Origin: Firmicutes bacterium UBA1535
GTDB lineage: Bacteria; Bacillota; Clostridia; Tissierellales; Sedimentibacteraceae
Direction of reading: 5' to 3'
NCBI GenBank assembly: GCA_002323775.1
Contig: DCPV01000207.1
Span: 1 to 11,457 of the forward strand
Length of the DNA: 11,457 nt
Shown: piece by piece, positions 1 through 6,644 of the stretch
Layout: the number at the start of each line of letters is the position of its first letter
Numbering within the stretch: position 1 is the stretch's first letter
Translations under genes and position numbers: made by a program
The notes under the pieces: model-generated
The model's input: the letters and a program-made list of their open reading frames with translations, nothing else
What the model was told of the DNA's origin: nothing
Databases searched by the model: none

Positions 1-774
1 AGCTGAAAGTTCGGGCTGTGGTGCTGGTGCAACCCAAGCATCTACTTGCTTGCTTGTCAATGCAGGCTGTAAATTTGCTAATCCTTTTAAATCTACAGTT
101 AAAACATCGGCTGTATAATCAGCAGGGTCTTCTGTTATAGTTAATCCTGCCTCAATAAGAGCTTTTTCAATAACTATTCTAGGTCCGCTCAATGATGAAT
201 GATAACCCATTTTTAAAGGCTGCTCCGAATTTTTTGCATACTCAACCATTTCTTCAAAATTATTAAATGGAGCGTCATTTATTGCAACACATGCTATACC
301 ATCTGATTGAATTGGAGATAGAATTTGAACATCAACATTTATATCGTAGGCTGTAAAAACAGCAGTATTAGATAAAATAGCCAAATCTATTTCTCCTGTG
401 GCAAAAAGATTAACCGATTCCGAACTGTTTTTAGTAGGAACATGGTTTATAACAGCTGAGGGTACACCGTCTATGTATAAAGCATATTTTCCATCTGCTA
501 TTTTGCTTAAATAAGCAGGTCTGTCTTTAAAGACCTCTGTCAATTCACATCCGGCATAAATAACTCCGGTGTGCATATCGACTCCCCAAGCCATATTTAC
601 AACAGGAAGCTTGTCAAAATCTACCTCTTGTTTTTCCTTATCAGAATTGTCTCCACTTGAAACATCTGGTTTTTGTGTATTATCAGAATTGGCATCTTTA
701 ACATCAGCCTTGTTGCAGGCAGCTAATGAAAAAATCATTGTGATAATCAACAGTATTGATATAATTTTTTTCAT
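1..774 (-). CDS. ABC transporter substrate-binding lipoprotein, NMT1-like (partial, C-terminus outside window)
   Basis: Read on the minus strand, 258 codons are open from ATG at 774 to the window edge. The N-terminus is a lipoprotein signal: two lysines, a hydrophobic stretch, then LAAC with the lipidated cysteine at residue 20. An Asp/Ser/Lys-rich linker of about 30 residues follows. The mature part has features of the NMT1/nitrate-sulfonate-type periplasmic binding fold: a ligand-cleft start VVNMAWGVDMHTG, a stretch on a dispensable-gate motif (LFATGEIDLAILSNTAVF), then MGYHSSLSGPRIVIEKAL and LTSKQVDAWVAPAP, both typical of this group. It should sit outside the membrane and deliver a small organic solute to an ABC permease, presumably encoded beyond position 1. 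The substrate cannot be read from sequence. The RBS AGGAGA lies 5-6 bases before the ATG. Family call is fairly sure; substrate unknown. Confidence 0.88.
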   Translation of the reverse strand, partial: MKKIISILLIITMIFSLAACNKADVKDANSDNTQKPDVSSGDNSDKEKQEVDFDKLPVVNMAWGVDMHTGVIYAGCELTEVFKDRPAYLSKIADGKYALYIDGVPSAVINHVPTKNSSESVNLFATGEIDLAILSNTAVFTAYDINVDVQILSPIQSDGIACVAINDAPFNNFEEMVEYAKNSEQPLKMGYHSSLSGPRIVIEKALIEAGLTITEDPADYTADVLTVDLKGLANLQPALTSKQVDAWVAPAPQPELSA

Positions 775-833
775 ATGTTCTCCTAATGTAATTTTTTTGT
801 TAAATTGTTAAATTATTAACTTTCAACCATGTG

Positions 834-863
834 ATTATATAACACTGCTATTTTTATTACCAA
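834..863 (-). promoter_or_regulatory. Putative sigma-A promoter of the substrate-binding protein gene
   Basis: On the minus strand, TTGGTA (863-858) and TATAAT (839-834) are separated by 18 bases. The -10 is perfect and the -35 matches 4 of 6. It would give a leader of about 55 bases before the ATG at 774. No riboswitch-like fold was recognised in this leader. Confidence 0.5.
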
Positions 864-991
864 TAGAAATATTTTATATTAAATCCGTATATTATAAAAA
901 TTTTTATTACAGTTTCAAACTCAGGTCTTTGGCAGTAGAAAATAAAACAATTAAGCCTTATACAATATTTAGGTGCAATGGTAAATAGTAG

Positions 992-1020
992 TTGAAAATT
1001 ACTTAATAAAAATATATAAT
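992..1020 (+). promoter_or_regulatory. Sigma-A promoter of the zinc-ribbon/lipoprotein operon
   Basis: TTGAAA (992-997) and TATAAT (1015-1020) are separated by exactly 17 bases, a near-consensus housekeeping promoter. The expected start near 1027 leaves a leader of about 30 bases carrying AGGAGG at 1041-1046. It is divergent from the promoter of the substrate-binding protein gene. The 281 bases between the two genes hold nothing else clear except an AT-only palindrome (894-907). Confidence 0.75.
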
Positions 1021-1055
1021 ACTCTTATCAAATTAAATATAGGAGGAAATTTAAT

Positions 1056-1859
1056 ATGAATTTTTGTACACGATGTGGAAAAAAATTAAATGAAGGAGAA
1101 ATATGTGAGTGCAAAACTTCTGAAACCGCTGAAAATATTGATGTAAACAGTATGGATACCAATGTTTTAGCTGTTAAATCAAAAAAAAGCATACCATATG
1201 TTTCTGAAATCCTTAATGTTTTTATGAGAACTGTTTCAAAAAATACTGTAAAGCAGGTATCATTATCAGCTAAGGAAAATAGTATATTATGGATATTTAT
1301 TATGCTTATAGAAAGCTTTATAAACTCCTTGATGCTAACAGTTATTATACGAAGCTTAAGCAGTAAGCTAATGGAGGCGGCTATTGAGATTATTCCATTT
1401 ATCGGAGGGACTCAATCAGGCAGTACCTCAAAGCTTTTAAGTAATATTGGGTTAGGATTTTTCAGTTTATTTTTCAGAATGTTTGTTATAGGTATAGTAG
1501 TATTTTTTGTTACATCAGGTCTAATATATATTTTATTAAAGATTTGCAAGAAGAAAGGTAATTTTAATAATATTGCAAATATGGTTTCTACAGCATCTAT
1601 ACCACTTACATTTTTATCAATAATTGGTTTTGTTCTTAGCTTTATTTTACCGCAAGTTTCAATATTAATTTTTATTGTCGCTTTAACTTCGGCTCTAATA
1701 TTGATGTATTTAGGAATCCAAAAAATAGATAAGTTTACTGAGTCTCCATTTTGGATTTATATAGCTTTAATAGCTTTATTGTTAATTGTTAGTTTCTTTG
1801 CAGCAAAATTATTAATGCCTGCGATAAAATTAGATCAAATTTTTTCTGGTGTCTTCTAA
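1056..1859 (+). CDS. Zinc-ribbon multi-pass membrane protein, function unknown
   Basis: This is a 267-residue protein. The first 20 residues form a short zinc ribbon with cysteines at 4, 7, 18 and 20 (CTRCGKK then CEC). A polar linker follows to about residue 75. The rest is hydrophobic, with likely membrane segments near 77-98, 131-162 (long, possibly one helix plus a re-entrant part), 182-200, 200-222 and 231-255. A basic loop (KICKKKGNF, 162-170) suggests a cytoplasmic side, so the ribbon is probably cytoplasmic. The layout resembles the many Firmicute zinc-ribbon membrane proteins of unknown function (Yip1-like or DUF6574-like proteins are possible relatives, from memory). The RBS AGGAGG lies 9 bases before the ATG. 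The next gene starts 28 bases after the stop with no terminator between, so the two are almost certainly co-transcribed. The gene is convincing; its role is unknown. Confidence 0.85.
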   Translation: MNFCTRCGKKLNEGEICECKTSETAENIDVNSMDTNVLAVKSKKSIPYVSEILNVFMRTVSKNTVKQVSLSAKENSILWIFIMLIESFINSLMLTVIIRSLSSKLMEAAIEIIPFIGGTQSGSTSKLLSNIGLGFFSLFFRMFVIGIVVFFVTSGLIYILLKICKKKGNFNNIANMVSTASIPLTFLSIIGFVLSFILPQVSILIFIVALTSALILMYLGIQKIDKFTESPFWIYIALIALLLIVSFFAAKLLMPAIKLDQIFSGVF

Positions 1860-1887
1860 CTTTTTCTGAGAGGAGTAGCAATCGAAT

Positions 1888-3750
1888 ATGAAATACTTAA
1901 ACAAATGTAAAAGATATGTATTAATAAGTAGCTTGATGATATTAATGCTATTGGTCTTTACTGCATGTGGGGCAGAAATCAATACAGAAATGAATTTTGA
2001 TAAAAATTTCAAAGGAGAAAGAATCATAACAGCTTTTATAAGCAGTTCAGACTTAAATAGCTATGTATCAACAGGGGCAGATGGAATTGAAGATGTCATT
2101 AAGAGATATATTCCTGAATCATTAAGCTATAAAAGAGTAGACAAGGAATTGGGCGATGTTGAATTTATTTTTACTATAAATTTTGACAATTTAGAAGATT
2201 ACACTAAAAAAATAACACAGATATTAAGTGAAAATCCGGACAACACAATTCAGGCAACTATATTATATGACAATAAAAACAATGAATTTAAAAATAATAT
2301 AGTGTTTGAGGAAAATTTTTCATCTAACGATTTATTAGCTTGGTTGACTTATGGGCTTAAAACTGAAAATGTAGTAAACTATAGCTCTGTAAGTCAATGG
2401 ACGGAAGAAGGAAAAGCATTATTGAAAATTGAAAATCAAGACTATGATGTATTTGGAAATTTTAAAGTTAATAAATCTGAATCAACGAGTTTTGATAAAA
2501 TAAATGTGATGACTGAAATCTTACAAAATAAAAAGCTCAAAAGAAGCATTACATTTATAATGAATGAAAAGAATGTAAAAATTTTAAGTGGTAAAGGCTT
2601 AGCTGTAGCTGAGTATTTAAAAAATCTTTCTCCTAAAAACGCTGGATTTGAGGAGATTAAAGAGGAAAATAATATTAAATATATTATATCCTTTGAGTCA
2701 GAAACATCTCAAGAATTATCTTCAAATACGGATAAGATTTTTAATAGCCAGGATTCAGTTTTTACAATCAATTATTCTTCATATGAAAATAGTAAAAATG
2801 TTGTAAGAATAGACTTAGAGGAGTATATAGACGCATCGTATTATTTGAATTATGATAGCAACAGACTAGAGAGCAATATTCATCTTTATGAGAATATGTC
2901 TTTAGATTTTAATAATACAAATAATAACATATACATAAATCAACTTGATAATAGAGCGGTTTTTAGCTATAATCCTAATTTTTACGATATATATAAGTTT
3001 ACATTTTCTTTACCTGTTCAATTTAAAAATGTAAGTCTTAATATTGATGTAAATAAAAATAAGATTTTAGAGAAATTAGCTATGTCGGTAAGCGGAAATC
3101 TTCCAGACTCCTTAACTGAAATTATTGAGAAAAATATAAAATCCAGTATTGCATCCGATAAAATAAACGCAGATGTGAAAAAGGAAGAAAACTCCACTAC
3201 TTATACATTGAGCCTTAATGATACTCCGGATGAGGTATCTAATGAATTTAAAAATTTTTTATCAAATTATACTGGCAATAACATAAGTCATGAAATATCA
3301 TATACGGAAGTTAAAAGTAAATCAGTATTTAAGACAGCACATTCTTTAAGTGTTGTTGTGGATTTGCCAAAATTGAATGCTGAAAATGTTGATTTCTACT
3401 GTAAGCCTTCATCTTCAAGAAAGTTTGAAATTTTAGAATCTTCTAATATTGCAAAACTAGAAAATAGCACAAATAAAAGCGTAGCTTCTAAAGTTAATGG
3501 AGGAATCATTAGATTTTATGCCTTAGAGACAGGGATGAAAATAGTATCAATAATTATTTCAGTACTATCAGTAATTATTTTAGCGATAATTATATTATAT
3601 ATTATATCAAAGAGGGAAAGAATAAAGCTTTTCTTTAAAAATATGAATAAAGATCAAAAAGTATTTACTGCAAGCAGCAAAGGTGTAGTTTTAGCTGGTA
3701 CGGATGAAGTAGAGCTAGAACAAGACGAGGACGAGGACGAATTTATATAA
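1888..3750 (+). CDS. Large repeat-containing lipoprotein with C-terminal membrane helix, function unknown
   Basis: This is a 620-residue protein. A lipoprotein signal ends in LVFTACG, with the lipidated cysteine at residue 27. The extracellular part (28-550) is mostly alternating polar/hydrophobic beta-like sequence rich in Asn, Ser and Lys. It contains three diverged copies of a ~90-residue unit at about 63-153, 235-320 and 403-496. A single membrane helix (551-573) is followed by basic residues (KRERIKLFFK) and a ~40-residue tail ending in an acidic cluster (ELEQDEDEDEF). The protein is therefore predicted to be anchored at both ends, with the repeats outside and the acidic tail in the cytoplasm. 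AGGAG (1871-1875) is 12 bases before the ATG, rather far, but no other start fits and the signal peptide begins here. It forms an operon with the preceding zinc-ribbon membrane protein and may work with it in the envelope. No family was recognised with confidence; the opening resembles LppM-like (DUF3153-type) lipoproteins only loosely. Confidence 0.85.
   Translation: MKYLNKCKRYVLISSLMILMLLVFTACGAEINTEMNFDKNFKGERIITAFISSSDLNSYVSTGADGIEDVIKRYIPESLSYKRVDKELGDVEFIFTINFDNLEDYTKKITQILSENPDNTIQATILYDNKNNEFKNNIVFEENFSSNDLLAWLTYGLKTENVVNYSSVSQWTEEGKALLKIENQDYDVFGNFKVNKSESTSFDKINVMTEILQNKKLKRSITFIMNEKNVKILSGKGLAVAEYLKNLSPKNAGFEEIKEENNIKYIISFESETSQELSSNTDKIFNSQDSVFTINYSSYENSKNVVRIDLEEYIDASYYLNYDSNRLESNIHLYENMSLDFNNTNNNIYINQLDNRAVFSYNPNFYDIYKFTFSLPVQFKNVSLNIDVNKNKILEKLAMSVSGNLPDSLTEIIEKNIKSSIASDKINADVKKEENSTTYTLSLNDTPDEVSNEFKNFLSNYTGNNISHEISYTEVKSKSVFKTAHSLSVVVDLPKLNAENVDFYCKPSSSRKFEILESSNIAKLENSTNKSVASKVNGGIIRFYALETGMKIVSIIISVLSVIILAIIILYIISKRERIKLFFKNMNKDQKVFTASSKGVVLAGTDEVELEQDEDEDEFI
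2074..3375 (+). repeat. Three diverged ~90-residue protein repeats within the lipoprotein
   Basis: Copies at residues 63-153 (2074-2346), 235-320 (2590-2847) and 403-496 (3094-3375) share an order of elements. Each has Gly then a helix with an Ile/Leu pattern; then a charged turn and strand (RVDKELGDVEFIFTINF, EIKEENNIKYIISFES, DVKKEENSTTYTLSLND); then a helix ending KITQILSEN, DKIFNSQDS or KNFLSNYTG; then strands containing Y-x(4-5)-N/S-K/N and a final segment ending WL, YL or KL. Identity is low, so this rests on hand alignment. Confidence 0.6.
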
Positions 3751-3778
3751 TATATATTAAGGATATATATTATATAAA
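3742..3778 (+). other. AT-only perfect stem-loop overlapping the lipoprotein stop codon
   Basis: Arms 3742-3757 and 3763-3778 are perfect 16-base reverse complements made only of A and T, with a 5-base loop TAAGG. The stop codon TAA (3748-3750) lies inside the left arm. It has no T-tract of its own and sits just before the GC-containing terminator, so it may be a 3'-end stabiliser or simply low-complexity DNA. Confidence 0.6.
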
Positions 3779-3805
3779 ATAATCTTATTTTAAAAGTAAT
3801 ATAAT

Positions 3806-3850
3806 AAATGGCAAGCTAATCATTTTTGATAGGCTTGCCATTTGTTTTTT
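3806..3850. terminator. Bidirectional intrinsic terminator between convergent genes
   Basis: A perfect 11-bp stem (3806-3816 with 3833-3843, core ATGGCAAGC/GCTTGCCAT) is extended by an inner ATCA/TGAT pairing around a T4 loop. On the plus strand the stem runs into TTTGTTTTTTT, a good T-tract. On the minus strand it is followed by TTTATTATATTA, weaker. It ends the lipoprotein operon and the opposing amidohydrolase operon. Confidence 0.85.
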
Positions 3851-3858
3851 TATTAGAG

Positions 3859-5139
3859 CTATAAAATATTTTTAGTAATCTCATAAAGTGATTTTACAGC
3901 ATTTATCATTGATTCCTCAGAAAAATCAAAGCCACTGCCGTGAAAAGAGTCCTTTATATCAGCGCCCCATAGCATATATGTTGCCTGTCCTCCATTTTCC
4001 TTTATGTGCTTCATAAAATATGTATAATCTTCGCTTCCTTTTATTTCTTTTGCTTTGTGTATATTGTTGTAAATTTTGCTTCTCTCAACTATATCATATA
4101 CCTTATCAACTAATTCAGATGAACAATTTTCAGAAAGTGATGAGCCGACCTCCAGTATTTTGTATTGACATTTGTAGGCTTTAGATATATTTTCTACAAT
4201 ATTTGCAGCTTCCTCAAACATATAGTTGCAAAGCTCATTGTTTTCTCCTCTAACCTCAACCTGCATTTCAGCATTTTCCGGAATTACATTTCTGGAGCTA
4301 CCAGCCTTTAGTACACCTACATTAACCATTGTAGAGCCTTGACTATGTCTGGGAATATTATTAAATCCATTAATAATTCCCGTAGCCGCTAGAAGTGCAT
4401 TTATGCCATTTTCAGGTGAATTTGCAGCATGAGACGCTTTTCCTTTTAATATAACATCAAACTTTCTGGAGGCTAAAAATCCTGTGCTTCCAGCTGAAAA
4501 GGAGCTCTTTTCCTCTAAAGATAGTGCAAGATGTCCTCCAAAAATATAATCAATTTTTGGAAGTATGCCCTTGTCTATTATTGCCTTTGCTCCTCTTACT
4601 CCTTCCTCGGCAGGTTGAAAAATTAAGATTATTTTTCCCTTAAAAATCTCCTTGTTTCTTGCTATTATTTCTGCAAATACAAGACCGATTGACATATGTC
4701 CGTCATGACCACAGCTATGAGCATAACCATCATTTGTTGATGAAAAGCCTAAGGTGTATGGTAAATGCTCTGTACAAGACGTTTCTTGTACAGGTACACA
4801 GTCTATATCAAATCTAAATGCTACTGTTGCCCCTTCACCTAACTCAAGCTCTGCAATTACTCCTGTATAGCCTCCTCTTATTTCTTCCAAAAACTCCTTG
4901 TCAATTCCACTCTCCAATGCAAGCTTTTCAAAATATTCAAGCGTTTTGCTATCTGGCACACCAAACCTTGATTTTTCCTCAGTTATAGACTTTCCGTATT
5001 TTAAATTATATCCTAATTCCTTTAATTTTTTATAAATCATATATGTTGTTCTATATTCGCACCAGCCAGGCTCTGGATGTCTATGAAAATCCCTTCGGTA
5101 TTCAATAAGCTGGCTTAAATAATTGTTAAAATTCTCCAT
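3859..5139 (-). CDS. M20 family metallo-amidohydrolase, AbgA-like
   Basis: This is a 426-residue protein of the M20D peptidase/amidohydrolase family, close in length and features to p-aminobenzoyl-glutamate hydrolase subunit A (AbgA). It would hydrolyse an amide bond in the cytoplasm using two divalent metals. Visible motifs are the entry EYRRDFHRHPEPGW (13-26), FRFDIDCVPVQE (109-119), SCGHDGH with metal-type Cys143 and His145, catalytic/metal pair Glu178-Glu179 in QPAEEGVRGAK, His203 (GGH), the lid/dimerisation-domain motif KASHAANSPENG, and C-terminal His400 (SFHGSG). The insert between HPE and the DxD motif (KYGKSITEEK...GYTGVIAEL) is typical of the AbgA type. The start chosen is ATG 5139, with GGAGA 6 bases upstream; an in-frame ATG at 5157 and TTG at 5172 lack a good RBS. 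The partner gene lies 82 bases upstream in the same operon. Substrate is inferred. Confidence 0.88.
   Translation of the reverse strand: MENFNNYLSQLIEYRRDFHRHPEPGWCEYRTTYMIYKKLKELGYNLKYGKSITEEKSRFGVPDSKTLEYFEKLALESGIDKEFLEEIRGGYTGVIAELELGEGATVAFRFDIDCVPVQETSCTEHLPYTLGFSSTNDGYAHSCGHDGHMSIGLVFAEIIARNKEIFKGKIILIFQPAEEGVRGAKAIIDKGILPKIDYIFGGHLALSLEEKSSFSAGSTGFLASRKFDVILKGKASHAANSPENGINALLAATGIINGFNNIPRHSQGSTMVNVGVLKAGSSRNVIPENAEMQVEVRGENNELCNYMFEEAANIVENISKAYKCQYKILEVGSSLSENCSSELVDKVYDIVERSKIYNNIHKAKEIKGSEDYTYFMKHIKENGGQATYMLWGADIKDSFHGSGFDFSEESMINAVKSLYEITKNIL
4770..4793 (-). repeat. Perfect 10-bp inverted repeat inside the AbgA-like gene
   Basis: Arms CTGTACAAGA (4770-4779) and TCTTGTACAG (4784-4793) flank a 4-base loop. 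It lies in the coding sequence for the VPVQETSCTE stretch just after the DxD metal motif. In mRNA it would form a strong hairpin; no regulatory role is known. Confidence 0.6.
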
Positions 5140-5221
5140 TAAAGTTCTCCGATCCATTATTAGCGTTAGCAAGATTAATAGTTATGAAAAGTTAATTTCC
5201 AAGCTTCTTTTCAAACCGCTG

Positions 5222-6394
5222 TTATTTTGATTTATTCTTGCTTTTTTCAAATTCTGTCCTTATATTTTTATATAGCTCTTTGTCACTTAATACGTCATAG
5301 CCTGTCAAAGCAAGTGCTATAATTCCCTTTAACATCATTTCATGAGCCTCTTGTGTTATAGTCGCATCAGCCATTTCTCTTGAATGACCTGCAAAACTTG
5401 CACTTCCTAAGCTTAGGTATGGATGAATAGCAGCTGTTACCTTGCTTACATTGCCCATATCTATGGAGCCGAAGCTTTGTCTAGGCTCACTAATCTCAGT
5501 TACTCCAAGCTCTATAAGGTTTTTACTAAATGTTTCTGATAAAGATTGATTTGTTACCATATTATCATAGCTAGCTTCATAATTAGTTATTTCAACAGTA
5601 CTTCCTGTTATAAGTGCAGCACCATGAGCTATATCCTTGATTTTCTTAACTACTTCGTTTAAATACGATCTCTCCTTGGCTCTAGCGTAAAATCGTGCAA
5701 CAGCTTTATCAGGTACAATATTAGGAGCTGTACCCCCATTTGTTATTATCCCATGTATACGAACATCACTTTTCACATGCTGTCTGAGAGCATTTATCCC
5801 ACTGAATAAATGTAAAACACCGTCCAGTGCATTGATTCCCTCCTCGGGATCTGCGGCTGCGTGAGCTGTTTTACCGTTAAATGTAAACTCTAAAGCATCC
5901 ATAGCAAGAGAAGTACCGCTCTTATGTGTTTCGCTGGATGGGTGGAACATAAGAGCAACATCAACATCGTCAAAAACGCCTTTATCTGCCATCTCAACCT
6001 TTGCACCATCTGTTTCCTCTGCCGGAGTGCCTATAACATATACCTTTCCGCCAGTTTTTTCAATAACCTTGCTTAAAAGTATACCTGCAGCTACAGAGGC
6101 TGTACCGATTACGTTATGTCCACAGCCATGACCGATTTCAGGCAATGCGTCATATTCGCATAAAAAAGCAACACTGGCTCCAGCCTTTTTACTGTCATAA
6201 ACAGCTTTAAATGCAGTACTTCTGCCGATAACGTTCTTTTCAACATCAAAGCCATTTTCCAAAAGCAAATCAATAAGTTTTTTACTTGATTTTATTTCTT
6301 CGTTTCCCAATTCCGGATTGTTGTAAATATAGTCGCTCGTATTAAAAAATATAGATTTCATTCTTTCTGCTTCGTTTTTTATAAAATCTCTCAT
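5222..6394 (-). CDS. M20 family metallo-amidohydrolase, AbgB/PM20D2-like
   Basis: This is a 390-residue second M20 enzyme, of a different subgroup from its neighbour. Metal-site motifs are CEYDALPEIGHGCGHN (79-94; Glu80, Asp82, His89, Cys91, His93), Glu126-Glu127 (PAEETDG), His151 (MFHPS), TAHAAADPEEGINALD (lid-domain region, 177-191) and AGHSREMA with His337 near the C-terminus. The LCEYDALP...GHGCGHN signature is shared by AbgB and by PM20D2-type dipeptidases. It is shorter than E. coli AbgB (about 480 residues). Adjacency to an AbgA-like gene supports a two-subunit p-aminobenzoyl-glutamate hydrolase, but the two could be independent dipeptidases. The start is ATG 6394, preceded by AAGGAGG at 5 bases. 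An in-frame upstream start at 6457 is excluded because the promoter occupies that region. First gene of the operon; no AbgT-type transporter is present in the window. Confidence 0.88.
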   Translation of the reverse strand: MRDFIKNEAERMKSIFFNTSDYIYNNPELGNEEIKSSKKLIDLLLENGFDVEKNVIGRSTAFKAVYDSKKAGASVAFLCEYDALPEIGHGCGHNVIGTASVAAGILLSKVIEKTGGKVYVIGTPAEETDGAKVEMADKGVFDDVDVALMFHPSSETHKSGTSLAMDALEFTFNGKTAHAAADPEEGINALDGVLHLFSGINALRQHVKSDVRIHGIITNGGTAPNIVPDKAVARFYARAKERSYLNEVVKKIKDIAHGAALITGSTVEITNYEASYDNMVTNQSLSETFSKNLIELGVTEISEPRQSFGSIDMGNVSKVTAAIHPYLSLGSASFAGHSREMADATITQEAHEMMLKGIIALALTGYDVLSDKELYKNIRTEFEKSKNKSK

Positions 6395-6428
6395 AAAGTC
6401 CTCCTTAATTTTAGTTGTTATTGAGTTT

Positions 6429-6457
6429 ATTATACTATATAAATCCTTGCTTATCAA
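6429..6457 (-). promoter_or_regulatory. Sigma-A promoter of the amidohydrolase operon
   Basis: On the minus strand, TTGATA (6457-6452) and TATAAT (6434-6429) are spaced 17 bases apart, close to consensus. Transcription would start near 6422, giving a leader of about 28 bases with the RBS AAGGAGG at 6406-6400. This fixes the first gene's start at 6394. Confidence 0.8.
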
Positions 6458-6465
6458 TAAGTAAG
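6446..6465. promoter_or_regulatory. Candidate operator: imperfect palindrome over the -35 element
   Basis: CTTGCTTAT (6446-6454) and ATAAGTAAG (6457-6465) form a dyad with a CA centre and one mismatch. It covers the -35 hexamer (6452-6457) of the amidohydrolase promoter, a usual site for a repressor. No regulator gene adjoins it, so the protein bound, if any, is unknown. Confidence 0.4.
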
Positions 6466-6536
6466 AGTAATTTTAAAACATAATGTAATTTTCATAAATT
6501 CCATATTTAACCTAATTTACCATGCAAAATAATAAT

Positions 6537-6550
6537 TGAAAAGCTTTTCA
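6537..6550. promoter_or_regulatory. Perfect 14-bp palindrome upstream of the chemoreceptor promoter
   Basis: TGAAAAGCTTTTCA is fully self-complementary and ends 6 bases before the chemoreceptor -35. Position and symmetry suit a dimeric regulator site. AT-rich intergenic DNA makes chance palindromes more likely. Confidence 0.35.
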
Positions 6551-6556
6551 TAATTG

Positions 6557-6585
6557 TTGCATTTTTGACAATAAACTGATATAAT
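6557..6585 (+). promoter_or_regulatory. Promoter of the chemoreceptor gene (extended -10)
   Basis: TATAAT (6580-6585) is preceded by TGA, a perfect extended -10 (TGnTATAAT). A TTGCAT -35 (6557-6562) lies 17 bases upstream. A separate TTGACA at 6565-6570 is at the wrong spacing for this -10. No flagellar sigma-D element (TAAA-N15-GCCGATAA) was found, so the gene looks housekeeping-sigma dependent. Confidence 0.6.
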
Positions 6586-6644
6586 TTTTGTATAAGGATT
6601 TTTTTCTTTAATTTTACAATGCGGAGGCTTAGAAAAGGAGTAAC

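Noticed and set aside
569..811. Plus-strand 80-codon open frame opposite the substrate-binding protein
   Set aside because: It lies wholly over the lipoprotein signal and N-terminal coding region on the other strand, has no RBS, and its composition is that of an antisense shadow.
894..907. 14-bp palindrome ATAAAAATTTTTAT between the divergent promoters
   Set aside because: It is made only of A and T in a very AT-rich spacer, so chance explains it; it does not overlap either promoter's core elements.
5140..5172. Longer N-terminus for the AbgA-like protein (TTG at 5172 or ATG at 5157)
   Set aside because: Neither has a ribosome binding site at normal distance, while ATG 5139 has GGAGA 6 bases upstream and the family's N-terminal helix begins right there.
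6565..6570. TTGACA as the -35 of the chemoreceptor promoter
   Set aside because: It is only 9 bases from the perfect TATAAT, and the next -10-like hexamer (TATAAG, 6591-6596) is 20 bases away. The TTGCAT/extended -10 pair fits better.
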